This document shows, one piece after another, positions 1 through 13,401 of a stretch of 64,000 nucleotides of DNA; position 1 is the stretch's first letter, and each line of letters opens with the position of its first letter. Location: NCBI GenBank assembly GCA_019973155.2, contig BPQB01000008.1:124001-188000 (forward strand), given 5' to 3'. The translations under genes and the position numbers were made by a program. The DNA is from Phanerochaete sordida (Eukaryota; Basidiomycota; Agaricomycetes; Polyporales; Phanerochaetaceae). The notes beneath the pieces were generated by a model that worked only from the letters and a program-made list of their open reading frames with translations, searched no databases and was not told the origin of the DNA.

Positions 1-520
1 GTATACAAGAGACCTTCTGAGATGCCAGAACCTCGGAGAGTCGTCGCTCCAGGTTCAGAGTCGAAAGGAGGGAGCGATGGCTGAGGACATGGTATGTGTC
101 TTCGGTTTCGTCCACATCGTGCACGAGTATCCGCTCGACGCGGACAACACCGCCCTTTCCGCAGCGCGCCCGAGCGATAGAATCGTCTCGGACGCGGAGT
201 GAGTCTTTGCCTTCCCATAGCTGGCGGATCCGGTCCACGGCAAAGTAGTTGGAGAGGTCGTCCGGTGTGCGGAATGCGTCGAAGACACTCAAGGACAGGG
301 AGAAGGATTCGGCTTTGGTCGAGGAGTACACGGTGACTGCAGGGAAGAGCAGGCAGGAGATGACGACCGAGGAGATAAGGATGACTCTGATTTGATGTGT
401 AGCGCAGTGACTGGAACGGGCATGAGGATGTCAGTTAAACTCGAGAGACGGCGGGACGTACACCCCAAAGCGGCGGAAGAACCAGATGCCAAAATTTCGG
501 ACCCTCTGCAGCGGCGACAT
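1..520 (-). CDS. SCAP-like sterol-sensing protein, N-terminal part (partial)
   Basis: Exon 1 is 462-520 and exon 2 is 410 down to 1, still open at the window edge. The 51-nt intron (411-461) has a gtacgt donor, a ttaactgac branch site and a cag acceptor. The protein starts MSPLQRVRNFGIWFFRRFG, continues HCATHQIR, then has a hydrophobic helix (VILISSVVISCLLFPAVTVY), then a lumenal-looking stretch with W-E-G-K-D and ARARCGKGG. This order matches the N-terminus of fungal SREBP cleavage-activating protein (SCAP/Scp1), a multi-pass ER protein that escorts the SREBP transcription factor when sterol or oxygen is low. The sterol-sensing domain and WD repeats would lie outside the window. A related Patched/NPC1-type protein cannot be excluded. 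The assignment rests on family recall. Confidence 0.7.
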
Positions 521-2176
521 CCCAGGTGTGCTGGCCCGACGAGCCGTTATCCAAGCGCGAAACGAAGGTGTGCAAGATGGAGGTAGCGTTCACGGGCCGT
601 GGATCATGACACGCTGCGCAGGACAGCGACGCGTGCAGCGGGCGGGCGCGTCGAGGAGGGGCGTGCGGGCGACGAGCTCGACGAGTGCGGCGGTGGTGGT
701 CGGTGCGAGGGTGTCCGAGGGAGGCGTGTGCCGGAGTCGAGGACGGACACGGAGCGAAGGCAGCGGTTTTGAGCTCGCCGCTGTCCCGCAAAGGCGCGTC
801 GAGCCGCTGCGGAACTTGCCGCGTCAAGGCAGATCACGCACAAGGCGCCCGGCCTCGGCGACTCACTAGGCGCCACATCCGGCCGCCACTCCGGACCCCC
901 GCGTTTCACCTCCCGCCACAACCCGTCCTTCAATTTTCGAGATCGTGACGGTGCGGTCGACCAGCGAACGTCTATGCGAATGCAATATTTTCCTCTGTAT
1001 TTCTGGATATTTTCTCTCTCCGTCACGAATAAAATACCAGCATATGGATCGGCCAGAAGCCCCAACTGCCACCGTGGTTTCCCCATGTCCATCTTCATAC
1101 CAAGGGTCTGGTGGAGAGCATGACGCGCTTCTCTGCTCAAGAGGCGCCCCCGAATTGCCTCGGAATGCCACAAAGTACAACAAGGGCTGACCAGGATGGC
1201 AAGTCCTCGTCCACCCTTGACGAGCAGCTGCCACGGGGACACGATCAGGCCGACCGCAAACCTTCTGCAACGCCCTGGTGATACGCAAAAGGCACCGGTG
1301 GCGCATTCTATGGCAAAGCTGCTGCAAAACCAGTGGGTATCGGACTCACTAGGCCTGTGCGTCGGGCATGCTCGACTCAGTATGAATAGGACAGCCTCCG
1401 CGCGAGCATTCTTCAGCAGTATTTCGAGCACGGCGGTCCGATCCTGGGGCAGGCAGCCGCACAGATTTTGACACAGCATCTACAGCTCCAGCTATGCAGA
1501 TGGCGGACATAGCAACAGTCGACTTAGGCGAACATCGAGACTCAGATCATGAAACAGCGGATTCTCCATCCGTATGGTATTTGGGGTCCCTTAGTTGGAC
1601 CCCGTGCACCTATCACCGTCGGACGTCGCTCGCCAGCCCAGCCCCCGCATGTCCCTTCGGCAGAAGCCCCGCTAATATTCTCGCGGCTCGAACCACAGCT
1701 GCTGGGATTACGCTGACACAGATGGTCTGACGTGTTCGGGACAACACTCCTTGTATGTCCGACGTCGTAATCCTCCGTGAGCTGTTAAGGACCAGCACTG
1801 ACACATCTTTCGCCCAAAACGTTGCCTTCCAGGCAGGAAGCGTCAGTGTCTGCGTGACCTACACCGCGGGCCTGCGCCACCTGATTGTCATACCAAAGTT
1901 CAGAGGGCCCGCCACTCAGACATAGAGTTCGACAAGCAGATCCGAAGACATTCGCCCGCCGGAGCTACGCGCGCGGGCGGCTGGCACCCCTATGTCGCGC
2001 AGTTACCAGACACGAGAGTAGGCGATAAAACCAAGACTTCCATTGCTGCAACCTGTCATGCCATTCTATGTAGCATACAGGGGAGCAGGTGCTAATCGGA
2101 CAATACACGCGTTGTACAGAGAACGAGGGACCAGTGCCGGGGGAAACCAGATGTGCGAATAGATACTCTAGGGCAT
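521..2176. other. Intergenic region, no gene recognised
   Basis: This stretch lies upstream of the SCAP-like gene and downstream of the manganese peroxidase gene. The part next to the SCAP start (about 600-900) is GC-rich and low in complexity, as expected of a 5' leader or promoter. Long open frames exist on both strands, including one of 291 codons on the minus strand, but none shows a recognisable domain or codon pattern. Confidence 0.5.
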
Positions 2177-3650
<1,474 letters not shown>

Positions 3651-3747
3651 GGCGATGTCCGGGGGGTGCGCGGGGTGGCGAGGGCGGTGGGCGGAGGAGA
3701 ATGAGCTAGAACTCGGAGTCCTGCAGCCCAGCGTCGCCGCGCACCGG

Positions 3748-3757
3748 TTTATATACC
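3748..3757 (-). promoter_or_regulatory. TATA box of the manganese peroxidase gene
   Basis: Read on the minus strand the sequence is ggtatataaa, about 100 nt upstream of the peroxidase ATG at 3650. It sits in an otherwise very GC-rich stretch, so it stands out. Upstream, TGCGCAC at 3960-3966 fits the metal-response core TGCRCNC described for peroxidase promoters, but such short motifs are expected by chance in GC-rich DNA. Confidence 0.65.
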
Positions 3758-6700
3758 GCGCGCCATCGGCCCATCGCAGGGCGGTGCGCGCGCGCACGCG
3801 TGCGTCCGCGTGCGGCTCCGAGCGTGTGGGCCGCCCGCGCGGGCCAGCTCACAGGAGTGTGGGGGCGCGCCCGGTACCGTGCACGCTGCGCGCCGTGGAG
3901 CACGCGCGCGACGATACAGGCCCGCTGGCTCGGGCGGGGCGCGGGTCCAGAGGCACGGGTGCGCACGGGCGTGGCCTGCGCGCGCGCAGGCCAATCGCGG
4001 GTTGCCGGTTTGCGGGGCTCACAGGGGTGTGAGGTGTGCGGGTGGGCCTGGCGGCGGCGGAGCCTTGTTCGGTAGGCCCGACATGCGGGCAGGGGACGGG
4101 CATGGGAGAGGGCAGTATATTGACAGCGCGGTTACAAGGCATTGGGATGGCTGATAGTTGAAAATTGCGGGAGGGTGTGGGAGGAGGCTGTACAACAGTA
4201 TCCCGACTCCTTGGGAAGAACGGCTCGGAGATGCCAGAGGCGGGCTGACAGAAAAAAATGGAATCAGGTTTCAAGTGTAGGGGGCTCACAACTTGTCTAT
4301 ATATCCTCTGCAGCGCGACGGTGGAGCGATCACCGTTGTCTTGGGCTACGGACGCTACCTTGCGCAGCTCTTCGATGGAGCGTTAGGCGAGCTTCGAGTG
4401 CGATTCTAGCTCGCCCAGCCGCTTGCATCTGTGGTGGCGATGGGATCAGTGTTCTCATTGCGAGCCGACGGCATGGGAGCATACCCGAGTTATTCCACGG
4501 TGTTGGAGCAAACCTCGACCACACCGGCAACGCGACGGCTGGATCTGAGCAGAGCGCAGCAAGGTTCGCAGGAAATGCTGAAAGTATGGCCATGATTGGT
4601 GTAGAACCATCAGTTCGAGTGAGCTAAATTTACCTTCTCGCGCGCCTGCCATGCTAGCCAGGGAAAGAGGCTAGGATCGAGTGGTCATTCCTGGTAACAT
4701 CTGCCGACGAAGGAAGCGTTCGGTGGGAGCAAGCGAGGAAGTCAACGTCGTTTGCGTTCACATGCTTATTTTTGTGTGACGAAAGGCGAAAAGGCAATGC
4801 CTCCCATCAAATTGGAAGCCCTGCGGTTGGAGGGTTATATTTAGCATGAGAGCGTCGGGAACAGGCTGCAGAACGCACCGGTACTTCGAGGGACGTTGAC
4901 CCAATGGAAAGGTCCGTTCAGGCGAAAACGTGGTCAGAACGCGTCCACGGCTTGGACTCGGCGGGTCCAAGTTGGGTAGCGAGTGCTCCAAGATCTGCTG
5001 CGCAGTCCCACGTCCCACGGCGAGCAAGATGTCTGCACCAATGAGAGAGGCTCAATTTGCGCTCCGAAAGATGAACAGAAGATTGAGCAGGCTGTACGTG
5101 ACCATCAGCGGCACGAGCTTGAGAAAAGCAGATGCACAGCCGAGCGGCGAGGCCGAGGAAATACATTTTCTGTGAGCGCAATGATCCCATGTCTTCAGAG
5201 TGCCGCAGGCCCAGCGGTAGATGCAGATATTAAAACAAAAATCCTATGCAGAGGATGGAATTGGGGACTGTGTTCGCCCTGAGGAGGGCGGGACGATGTG
5301 GTTGGGGACAAGCAGGGTCGGCTCGACACGGAGGACGTCGTCCTCGTGGCGCGGTGATTGCCGAGATTTCAACTTGCCTTTCTTGTCCTCGGTGCCTATA
5401 CAGCCAGCACAACTTGACCTGTCGTCCACCGGAATACGCTGGATAGCTTTTAACACCAAGTATTACCGATGGTCTGCTCAGCGCTCATCTTCAGACCGTG
5501 TTCTCCCTTTTGGAAGGTGCGTTGGCTTTTCAACCGCCAGACACAGATGGCTAGCCACGCCGCCCACTTCTACAGAGTGCCTCTGAAGGTTTTGCGACCT
5601 TTGCGCCCTTGAAGTGTCTCAATATTTCAGGTTTAAAACATCATTTACGCGAAATAGATCTCTGTTGGTCTCTGTGGCGCTAAATTTTGAACACTGTCGT
5701 AAGCACCTTACCCGCAGAACTCGGTCAACTCAACTCACGCCTCAGGAGCAGTCAGGTGTGATACTTCAGCTATGTCAGACAGCGACACAAGTCATGAGAT
5801 GCAAGACACCCGATCCGGCGGAACGAACATGATAGGCTTCACCAAGGGTTACAGCCTACATGCCGATGCCGCGGAACTTCGCAATTGAGTGTGCTATTCA
5901 TGGCTCGTGCTTCTTTCAGCAGCGTACGTACCCTCGATACAAAAACATACCTTTTCTCCGCGAACATACCCATGACACTACTCGAGTGGCCAAGGATCCG
6001 GAGTTTGCTCGACGGGCCAGCAGCTAGGCGATAGTCACCTGGCGTCGTGCGTTGCCGTACGATCTCGCCTCTCTTCATCTCGGCAAGCCGTTTGTCTCAT
6101 GACTCGCCTAGGGGCACCCCATATACATCAAAGGTTGGCTTCAAACCGTGAACCTGGGATGTATGGTGCCAAGACGTGTACTGCCTGAGCTTCTCGTCGT
6201 CTCGCAAAGACTCGCATGGCGTACTCCGCTGAAGCAGTGCTGTTGTCTCGTGTGTGGTTATAATGAGCCCTTTAGCCGCTGTAAATGCGCATAGACCGTC
6301 GTGCGAGATATAAAGAGGACCACGCCATCGCTCTTGCCCTATCCTGCGGCTCACAGCTCGCACTCTGGGTGAATCGTCGGGATTACCATATTAGGTAGTC
6401 CCGACGTTGATCAACGCTGGCTTCTCACGCTCGGGCCTGGTGACGTCGCTCTTGTTTCCTTCCACCATCTCGTCCGCTACCTCGAACTAGCTCTGGTGCT
6501 GTCCTTGGCATCCTCGCGAGCACACACGCTGCCCTCACTTGGCCGCGGTCAGCTCCCGCAGACCATCCCTGCACGCGCCCAAAGCTCCTCGCAACGTCGA
6601 AATGTGCGACGACTCTATGCGCCTCGTCGCCTCCTCGGGCCAGAATGTGGGGCCTCATAAGCAGACGCATGGTCCCCTCCGCCGACTCGGTCACGGGCCC

Positions 6701-6955
6701 TGTGTGCGCGCGACGTGCACGCGCGCGAAGAGCACCCGCCCAGGCCACTTCGCCCGCGCTGCCGCCTCATGCTGACACGTCTCTGGGCCCGCATCCCTAA
6801 GCGGCGGCGGCGAGCGCCCTCCCCAGCGCGGACTGCTGACTCCGCCATGAGACCCCCCGCCAGGCGCGAGTAAGCTGCTAGCACGTGACACGCTCCTCTC
6901 GCAGTCTCTGAATCGCCGGCGACGTACGCCTACACGGATTGCCCTCGCGCGACGC
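3758..6955. other. Intergenic region between peroxidase and glutathione reductase
   Basis: About 3.2 kb with no gene that can be supported. The first 400 nt is the GC-rich peroxidase upstream region. On the minus strand, 4755-5460 holds gene-like fragments: a hydrophobic stretch LVPLMVTYSLLNLLFIF, then after an in-frame stop a long open segment beginning SLIGADILLAVGRGTAQQIL, and further upstream a polar segment containing TEDKKGKLKS. These fragments could be a decayed gene, but no family was recognised and the joins are unclear. The final part, up to the TATA box at 6956, is upstream sequence of glutathione reductase. Confidence 0.35.
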
Positions 6956-6962
6956 TATAAAG
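6956..6962 (+). promoter_or_regulatory. TATA box of the glutathione reductase gene
   Basis: The sequence tataaag lies 195 nt upstream of the ATG at 7151, within GC-rich DNA. No competing TATA element is closer to the gene. Confidence 0.55.
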
Positions 6963-7150
6963 GTCTGACAAGGTGGCGGGACTCCTCAGCGTTGCAGGTT
7001 TCTCCCCTGTGTCGGGCGTACGCACAAGCAGGACGCTTCCGCGAGCTTTCAGGCTTTCTCAGGTGCGCGTCGCAGAGGTCGCGTCCGTGCGCGCGTGCTA
7101 ACGCGTCATCGCAGGTTACACGAGCATCCGCGTCCAGCACGGCCATTAGA

Positions 7151-8885
7151 ATGGCACCAATCACACAGCCCAGGCATGAGCGGTACGACATTGTGTTCAT
7201 TGGCGGCGGCAGCGGAGGTGTCGCGGGCTCGGTGCGTTGTCCTTTCTACGCACGTCGGACTTCGTACTCAAACCATCTGGCAGCGGCGCGCAGCATCCTA
7301 TGGGAAGAAGGTCGCAGTCGTAGAGTCCACGACGAAGCTTGGTGGCACCTGCGTGAACGTTGGTGCGTTTACTATTCCGTTGACGTTTTATCGTCGGTGT
7401 AACACGGTACTATCTTCCTCCAGGGTGCATTCCCAAGAAAGTGAGCAGCATATTAGGTCCCACAGACGGGTTACTAAACCTATTGCAGATCATGTGGCAC
7501 GCAGCAGATGTCGCGGACAAAATTCGGCAGGCGAAAGGCTACCAGTTCAAGGGTCCAGGAATCGGCGAACCGCAGTTCGACTGGAAGGCCTTCAAGCCCC
7601 AACGCGACGCGTTCATCCGCCGTCTCAATGACATCTACGATGCCAACCTCACGAAGGAGGGCGTCGACTACTTCCACGGCTTCGGCTCGCTCAAGTCCGC
7701 GCACGAAGTCGAAGTCCGCGGCGAGGACGGCCGCACGCTCACGCTGCACACCGACTACGTCTGCATCGCGACCGGCGGGCGGCCCACGATCCCGTCCGAC
7801 GCGCAGATCCCGGGCGCGTCGCTCGGCATCGACTCGGACGGCTTCTTCGCGCTCGCGGCGCAGCCGCGGCGCGTCGCGGTCGTCGGCGCGGGCTACATCG
7901 CGGTCGAGCTCGCGGGCGTCTTCCACGCGCTCGGCTCCGAGACGCACCTGCTCATCCGGCACGACCGCGTCCTGCGCGCCTTCGACCCGACGCTCTCCGA
8001 CGCGCTCGGCGGCTGGGCCGCGCACACGGGCGTGCGCATCCACACGCACTCGAACGTCGTCAAGGTCGAGGGCGTGCGCGGCGGCCCGCTCACCGTGCAC
8101 ACCGACGCCGGCGAGCAGATCGAGGTCGACTGCCTCCTTTGGGCGATCGGCCGCCACGCGAACACGGAGGGCCTCGGCCTCGAGGCGCTCGGCGTGCAGA
8201 TGAACATCAAGGGCGAGGTTGTCACGAACGAGTATCAGGAGTCGAACGTCCCCGGCGTCCTGTCCATCGGCGACGTGCAGGGCCGCGTGCTGCTCACGCC
8301 CGTCGCGATCCAGGCCGGGCGTCGGCTGGCGAACCGGCTGTTTGGGCCCGAGAAGTACAGGGATGACAAGCTGAACTACGAGGATATCGCGACGGTTGTG
8401 TTCTCGTGCGTGGCGCTTTCTGGGTGTGGCACGGGCCGGCCACTCATCCTTTGTCCAGGCACCCGCCGATTGGGACTGTCGGCCTGACCGAGCCGGAGGC
8501 CATCAAGAAGTACGGCAAGGGCAACATCAAGATCTGTGTGTGCCCTCGTTCATTTATCCGGCTTCATGACTCACGTCTCCACCAGACAAGTCGTCCTTCC
8601 GCGCCCTGTACTTCGCCATGGTGCCCGAAGAGGAGAAGGAGCCGTCTATCTACAAGCTCATCACGGCGGGCCCCGAGGAGAAGGTCGTCGGCATCCACAT
8701 CATTGGCATGGGCAGCGATGAGGTCATCCAGGGGTTTGCGGTCGCGCTGAAGATGGGTGCCACAAAGGCAGACCTGGACGACACGGTGGCGATCCACCCT
8801 ACTTCGGGAGAAGGTAAGTTCATGCGCCGAGTCTTCACACTCAGAACACTGATTTTCGGGTGCAGAGCTTGTCACGATGCGGTAG
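7151..8885 (+). CDS. glr1: Glutathione reductase (NADPH)
   Basis: FAD-dependent enzyme that reduces oxidised glutathione with NADPH. Exons: 7151-7231, 7284-7362, 7424-7440, 7489-8405, 8459-8535, 8586-8813, 8866-8885; introns 48-61 nt; 472 aa. The N-terminal FAD motif is GGGSGGVAG. The redox-active disulfide lies in GGTCVNVGC (Cys50 and Cys55), split by intron 2. The NADPH-binding [11 protein letters not shown] is followed by [11 protein letters not shown], whose two Arg residues give NADPH rather than NADH preference. The dimer-interface catalytic His is in the C-terminal HPTSGEELVTMR (His461). Exon 3 is only 17 nt. Length fits the family, and the short N-terminus suggests a cytosolic form, though alternative starts for a mitochondrial form are not excluded. 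Confidence 0.97.
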
Positions 8886-9236
8886 TCACCTATGCATGCT
8901 TGCAAATCTGAGACTGTATACTAGAATATCATGGAATGGATATATTCCGGGGCGGCGGTACGCGCTTTGCGTCGTTGGCCTTGTCAAAGCAATTCCAAGA
9001 CACCAGCGCCACCAGGATGACGGGGTCGAGTCACCGACTCTACTCCATTCCGGCCATCCTTTGTTACTGAATGCAGTCGCAGGTGCGGTCCACCCCAATA
9101 TGCCGCGCTGCCACTGAGGATAGCCGCCGGAAGAAGTCGTCTTATACCTTGGGGGCGGCGCATACTCTTTCTCCCTCCACGACCACGACCACGACTGAGA
9201 CCACCCTCAAAGCCCGCGATGAACTGCATATTCCGC
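8886..9236. other. Intergenic region after glutathione reductase
   Basis: This is 3' sequence of glutathione reductase followed by upstream sequence of the next plus-strand gene. No coding signal or repeat was seen. Confidence 0.5.
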
Positions 9237-9243
9237 TATATAA
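9237..9243 (+). promoter_or_regulatory. TATA box of the gene starting at 9339
   Basis: The sequence tatataa lies about 100 nt upstream of the chosen ATG at 9339. An upstream in-frame ATG at 9219 would place this TATA box inside the coding region, which is why 9339 is preferred. Confidence 0.55.
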
Positions 9244-9338
9244 CACGCCTACGATTCGAACCTCAGGACAAACGCACCTTCACCCCTCTCGAACCCGAGT
9301 CGCCCAACGCCACTCGAACCAACCGCCCCACCCTCAAC

Positions 9339-10493
9339 ATGCGCATCCTCTACAACCGCCTGCGCACGCGCCGCGCCGCGCGCGCGACGCCCCTCTCGGA
9401 CGACGACCGCAGCGGTGGCTCCGCCGACGAGCTCGGCCTGCTCAAGCCCGCACGCGCCCCAGCGGAACACGCCCCGCCCGCGGACGACATCGCCTTCCTC
9501 GAGCACGCGTACCGCACCGTCTTCGCGACCGTCCACCCCGACGACTCCGACGACTCCGGCGCCTCCGACGCGGAGAGCGACGCGGGCTTCGTCGCGCAGC
9601 CGCTCACCGTCGAGCACATCTTCGGCCTCCCGCCCAAGCCCCAGCGACTCGCGCGCGCGGAGCCCGTCGAGGCGAAGCCCCCGCCGCCACCGCCACCGCC
9701 GCGGGCGTGCCCGGACTGGGCGAGTCTCGAGCGCGTGCTCGACGCCGCTATCCAAGACGGTTCTGTCGACCTTTCCGACCTCCTGCTCGACGAGCTCCTC
9801 CACCCATTCGATGCTACCCCGGAGCACTTCGCCGAGGGCGTCGCGCCGCTCCTGCCCCCGCTGTACAAGTGGGCCTCAGAACACGCCCACCTCAACCAGA
9901 TCCGCCCCGCCCTCCAACGCCTCCTCACGACCTGGCACGCCGCGATCCTCGCCGACCGGCCCGCGGCACACGCCGCGCTCGCAGCGTCCCTCGCGGCGGT
10001 GGTCGCGGCGTGGCGCCGCCACTGCACGTGCCGCCACTGCGTGCGCCTCGCGGGCTTCCTCGCGCGCGACGCGCCCCGCAGGCCGTTCGCGATGGGCACC
10101 GTCGGCGGGATGAACCGATGGCACGTCGGGGACAACCTCAAGCGCTTCGTGCGCAAGCGCCCCGAGCTCGCGGCGTGGGAGGTGCTAACGTACGAGCCCG
10201 AGTGCGCGATGTGGACGGTGAGTGCTTGTGCCTGTGGACATGGGTGGGGGCGCGGCTGATGTGTGGGGCAGATTACCAAGTCGGGGGAGCTCGTGCGTGT
10301 GCAGCGGTGCGAGACGCGGCTGGGGGAGCTCGCGGGCTGTCTCAGGGCGGTGTGCCCGGACAAGGAAGACAGGAGGCTAATGCTCAGCGCGGAGTATGAG
10401 CAGCTCGAGAGCGTCCTCGAGGATGAGACTCGTCGGGCACAGGAGGCGGCCCAGCGCACTGTGGTGTGCCAGCCCCGCAGGTACTATTTCTAG
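9339..10493 (+). CDS. Hypothetical protein, 366 aa
   Basis: Two exons, 9339-10217 and 10272-10493, separated by a 54-nt intron with a gtgagt donor. The family was not recognised. The protein begins MRILYNRLRTRRAARA, then has an acidic Ser/Asp-rich stretch and a run of eight Pro near residue 110. A mostly helical, Leu/Ala-rich middle holds a compact Cys/His cluster, CTCRHC, near residue 230. The C-terminus is charged, helical and ends RRYYF. Very high third-position GC supports a real gene. The ATG at 9339 was chosen because a TATA box lies just upstream of it; an in-frame ATG at 9219 would add 40 residues. Confidence 0.6.
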
Positions 10494-11190
10494 GATCACT
10501 TACCATACTACTCACGGATTTCACGCTGTGATACGACATCGGATTGGGTAAATGTACTGTAGATGTCTTCGACCCATGGCAGGCAGGTTGATTGGGTACG
10601 AATGGTGTTTGGAAGGACCCCAGACTATCCAGCGATACAGATAGTGTAGACATAGCGCATAATATAGTTGCTTCTCGAGGAGCAATTTGGTGACAAGTAC
10701 GAGTGCCTGCTGACTCTGACGCGCCCGACGCGCCCGCCGGGCGCTCAAACCGTCTGGCGCGCCAGGGGCCTTCGTTCTCTTCGACCACCATGTCCCATTG
10801 ACATGATGTTGTCTATGCATCAACAATCGTTTGCATTAGGTCTGCATTGAATCTGCCGCGATGTCGTTTGCTAATCTTGCTGTGTTGTTGTAGATGCGAT
10901 GCCGCTATCCACCATGCGCGTCGGTGGTTATGCTCGAACGGCAGGGCCGCGGCAAGTACACCGGCCGAGCTTAGAGTTGCTACCACTCCCCAGGCCCCAG
11001 CCAATACAATGGCACGGGTTCCACCCGCCGGTGCACGCATCATCCCTCGGAGCGTCGTGGGGCTCGTTCTTGATAGCTCCCACAGTGCGACGCACATGTC
11101 CCTCCGTGCTATCTTGCGGCCGCCCCGCCTCCGTATATCAAGCACACCTGCTTGACACAGTGACGTCCCAAGTCTTTGCGTCTCACAGCC
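10494..11190. other. Intergenic region upstream of the 17-exon membrane-protein gene
   Basis: No gene seen. The region contains the direct repeat described at 10717-10736. Confidence 0.45.
10717..10736 (+). promoter_or_regulatory. Promoter repeat shared by the two membrane-protein paralogues (copy 1)
   Basis: tgacgcgcccgacgcgcccg contains two near-identical 9-10 nt units. It starts 474 nt upstream of the ATG at 11191. The paralogue at 20573 has a matching element at 20116-20135, 457 nt upstream of its ATG, and every difference between the two is a C/T change. Similar spacing and sequence suggest a shared upstream control element or simply the extent of the duplication. Confidence 0.4.
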
Positions 11191-12989
11191 ATGTCGACCA
11201 GCACGCTCTCTACGACAGACACGCCCCTGTTCAGAGGCCGCCCGCCGCTGCTCGTGGCCCCGGCAGTCATGTGAGTGCGTATATACCCTCGGAAAGCTTG
11301 GATTGACCGCCGCGCAGGGTGCTGGTCCTCTGGGCGAAGTTGTACCCGCGAAAGCACATCACGGGGAAGTGCGAGGAAATCGATGCATGGGCGCGGCCTG
11401 TCGCGCAGTACGTCTCGGTGCGCCCGCAAGAAGCCCCGGAGCTGACGCGGCTTCAAATATAGGTTTCCTTTGCCGACGCTCAACCTGTGCCTCACCATCT
11501 GGCTGTATACGTACAGCAACTTGGATGGGTGGCCGCCCCTGGCCGTGGAGACACCTGCCTCTGCGGAATCACATGAAGCGACGTGAGCTGTGTTGAAGTC
11601 CTGCTCCTGTTGCCTCGTTAGACTGACGACGGGTGTTTTGCGGGCAGAGTCTGCCAAGTAAGCGGGCATGCATATTCTTGCTGCGATTCATTCTCTAAAG
11701 GGCGCTCTAGATCCTTGTGGCTTCGGCGGTCAGCAACGCGCCCGTGACATTGATTTCGTATTGGAATACCTGACGTACGAAGAGCAGGCGTTCGTACTTA
11801 CTTTGGCTCAAATAATGAGCATTCCAGTTCATGTGAAAGGTGAGCTCTGACCATGACTGTCAGCGCACCAAGACCGCGATTGCTGAGCATGTCTCGGTCG
11901 TGCAGCGGCTTGGGGGACACAAGCCATTACGAAATGGTTTTGGCCTGTAATGGCACGTATCGCTGCAACCGATGATGGATGGCCTGAGTGGAATGTCTAT
12001 GCTGACACTTCGCATAGATATGGCCCGCAATCAACGGATTCGGTATGTACAGCCGACGCACCTCGATGACGTCCTGTCAGAATTCTGACCCTGCAGGCTG
12101 AACAGTCAGTACGTGCAATATGCGCCCATATGCATAATATACATGCTCACTCATCCCAATAGTAGGATGGTGGATGTGAGCAGGAACATTTTCTTCATCG
12201 CACCCTGCTCTCGTTGACACCATTCGTAGACTATTCGGCCAGGGTTCACCGGACCAGACCTTTCTGCAGTTCCTCGAGGTCAGACCGCTACTCCAATCTG
12301 ATAAAGAGGATGGCGTTCGATAATGATCTCGCGCAGGAAAAGCTGCTCAGATCCGAAATCTGCATGCTCATCTACGACCTGCTGATAGTCGCAGCATACT
12401 ATCGAATGCACAAGGCGGCGGATGGAGGAATGAAAGCGCGAGTGTCCCCTCATGTCTGTTCGCACGGACGTTACTCATGCGCGCCATGACAGCCTACTCC
12501 ATCAGCTGCTCAGCGTGGCGTGTTTGCCATTGACAGCATCGCTTGCTCTCATGTGAGTACGATGGCCGGTGTCTTGCAAGATTATGTGACAGGAGCTTCC
12601 AGGGGCCTGCGTAACCTCGTATTCTTCCTCGGCATGGTACGTATCCCGGGATGTCTGCGAGTACCACGCAGCTTGCTGACGCTCGGGCGACAGCCCCGAC
12701 ACGGATGGCTAGGCAGCACCCTACACATTTTAGGCTACTTGACCGCCGCGCACAGTATGTTCTGTACTCTCTTCTCGTACGCTTCGCTGATATGCTCCTT
12801 TGTTAGTGCACATGGCCGGCTGCTACCTCATGTAGGTCTGGGTTCACGTACAATGAATGAATGCTGACCTCTGTCGCCAGGTGGACCGAGGTCGCGAAGC
12901 ACAGCGATGCCCAGAGTGTCAAGGGCAGGATGACAGCGGAGTCGGCTGACCTTCTCGAGATCGGTACTCCGGCGGCGATGGATGTCTAG
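11191..12989 (+). CDS. Polytopic membrane protein of unknown function, paralogue A (17 exons)
   Basis: Exons: 11191-11270, 11318-11407, 11463-11582, 11648-11657, 11711-11728, 11788-11839, 11906-11952, 12018-12042, 12097-12108, 12163-12175, 12230-12278, 12337-12453, 12506-12552, 12603-12636, 12694-12754, 12807-12831, 12881-12989. They sum to 303 codons. The start reads MSTSTLSTTDTPLFRGRPP and the end LLEIGTPAAMDV. Hydrophobic helices are spread along the chain (for example TLNLCLTIWLY, ICMLIYDLLIVAAYY, LRNLVFFLGM). Gene 20573-22384 aligns exon by exon, including a 10-nt exon 4 and a 12-nt exon 9. Oddities: exon 9 carries an in-frame TGA (codon 149) where the paralogue has GGA, and intron 7 uses a gc donor where the paralogue has gt. 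An acceptor at 12103-12105 would leave a 3-nt exon and avoid the stop. It is either alternatively spliced or a young pseudogene. Function unknown. Confidence 0.6.
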
Positions 12990-13401
12990 CCGTCTGGATC
13001 GGTCCTTCATTCGCGTTAGAAGCCGGAATTTGTATGTCTTCGTCTATAATATTAGCTGGGTAAACTCATGCGATTGTCAATTACGAAACGTTCGTGCTTC
13101 CTCATCCTCCGCACGCCTTTTGATACTTACTAGTCCGCACTCACGCAGAAGATCGGCTCGGATCTAGTGGTGCAGGCAGCCGTCAGGAGTCAAAACCATC
13201 GTCCAGGCTGCCCTTCTCATATCTCGATGTTAATCGTGCGGAAATTTGGCGTGCTCAAGACGACAGGGCAAACACATCGCAGAGCTGCTAGCCCTCTTCA
13301 AGACGAGTAGCCCGCGATAGCCAAACCTCAGATTAATTTATGTGTCTCGGGGCACTGGACACAAATATCGTTGTCATGGCACGACGTTGTAGTTCAGAGG
13401 A
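12990..13401. other. Convergent intergenic region
   Basis: This stretch lies between the ends of two convergent genes. No gene or repeat was seen. Confidence 0.45.

Noticed and set aside
604..1479. 291-codon open frame on the minus strand upstream of the SCAP-like gene
   Set aside because: No domain, odd composition, and overlapping open frames on both strands; explained by low stop-codon density in GC-rich DNA.
9245..9262. B-box-like ggttcgaatc on the minus strand, considered as a tRNA gene
   Set aside because: The flanking bases do not form a T-stem and no acceptor or anticodon arm could be placed.
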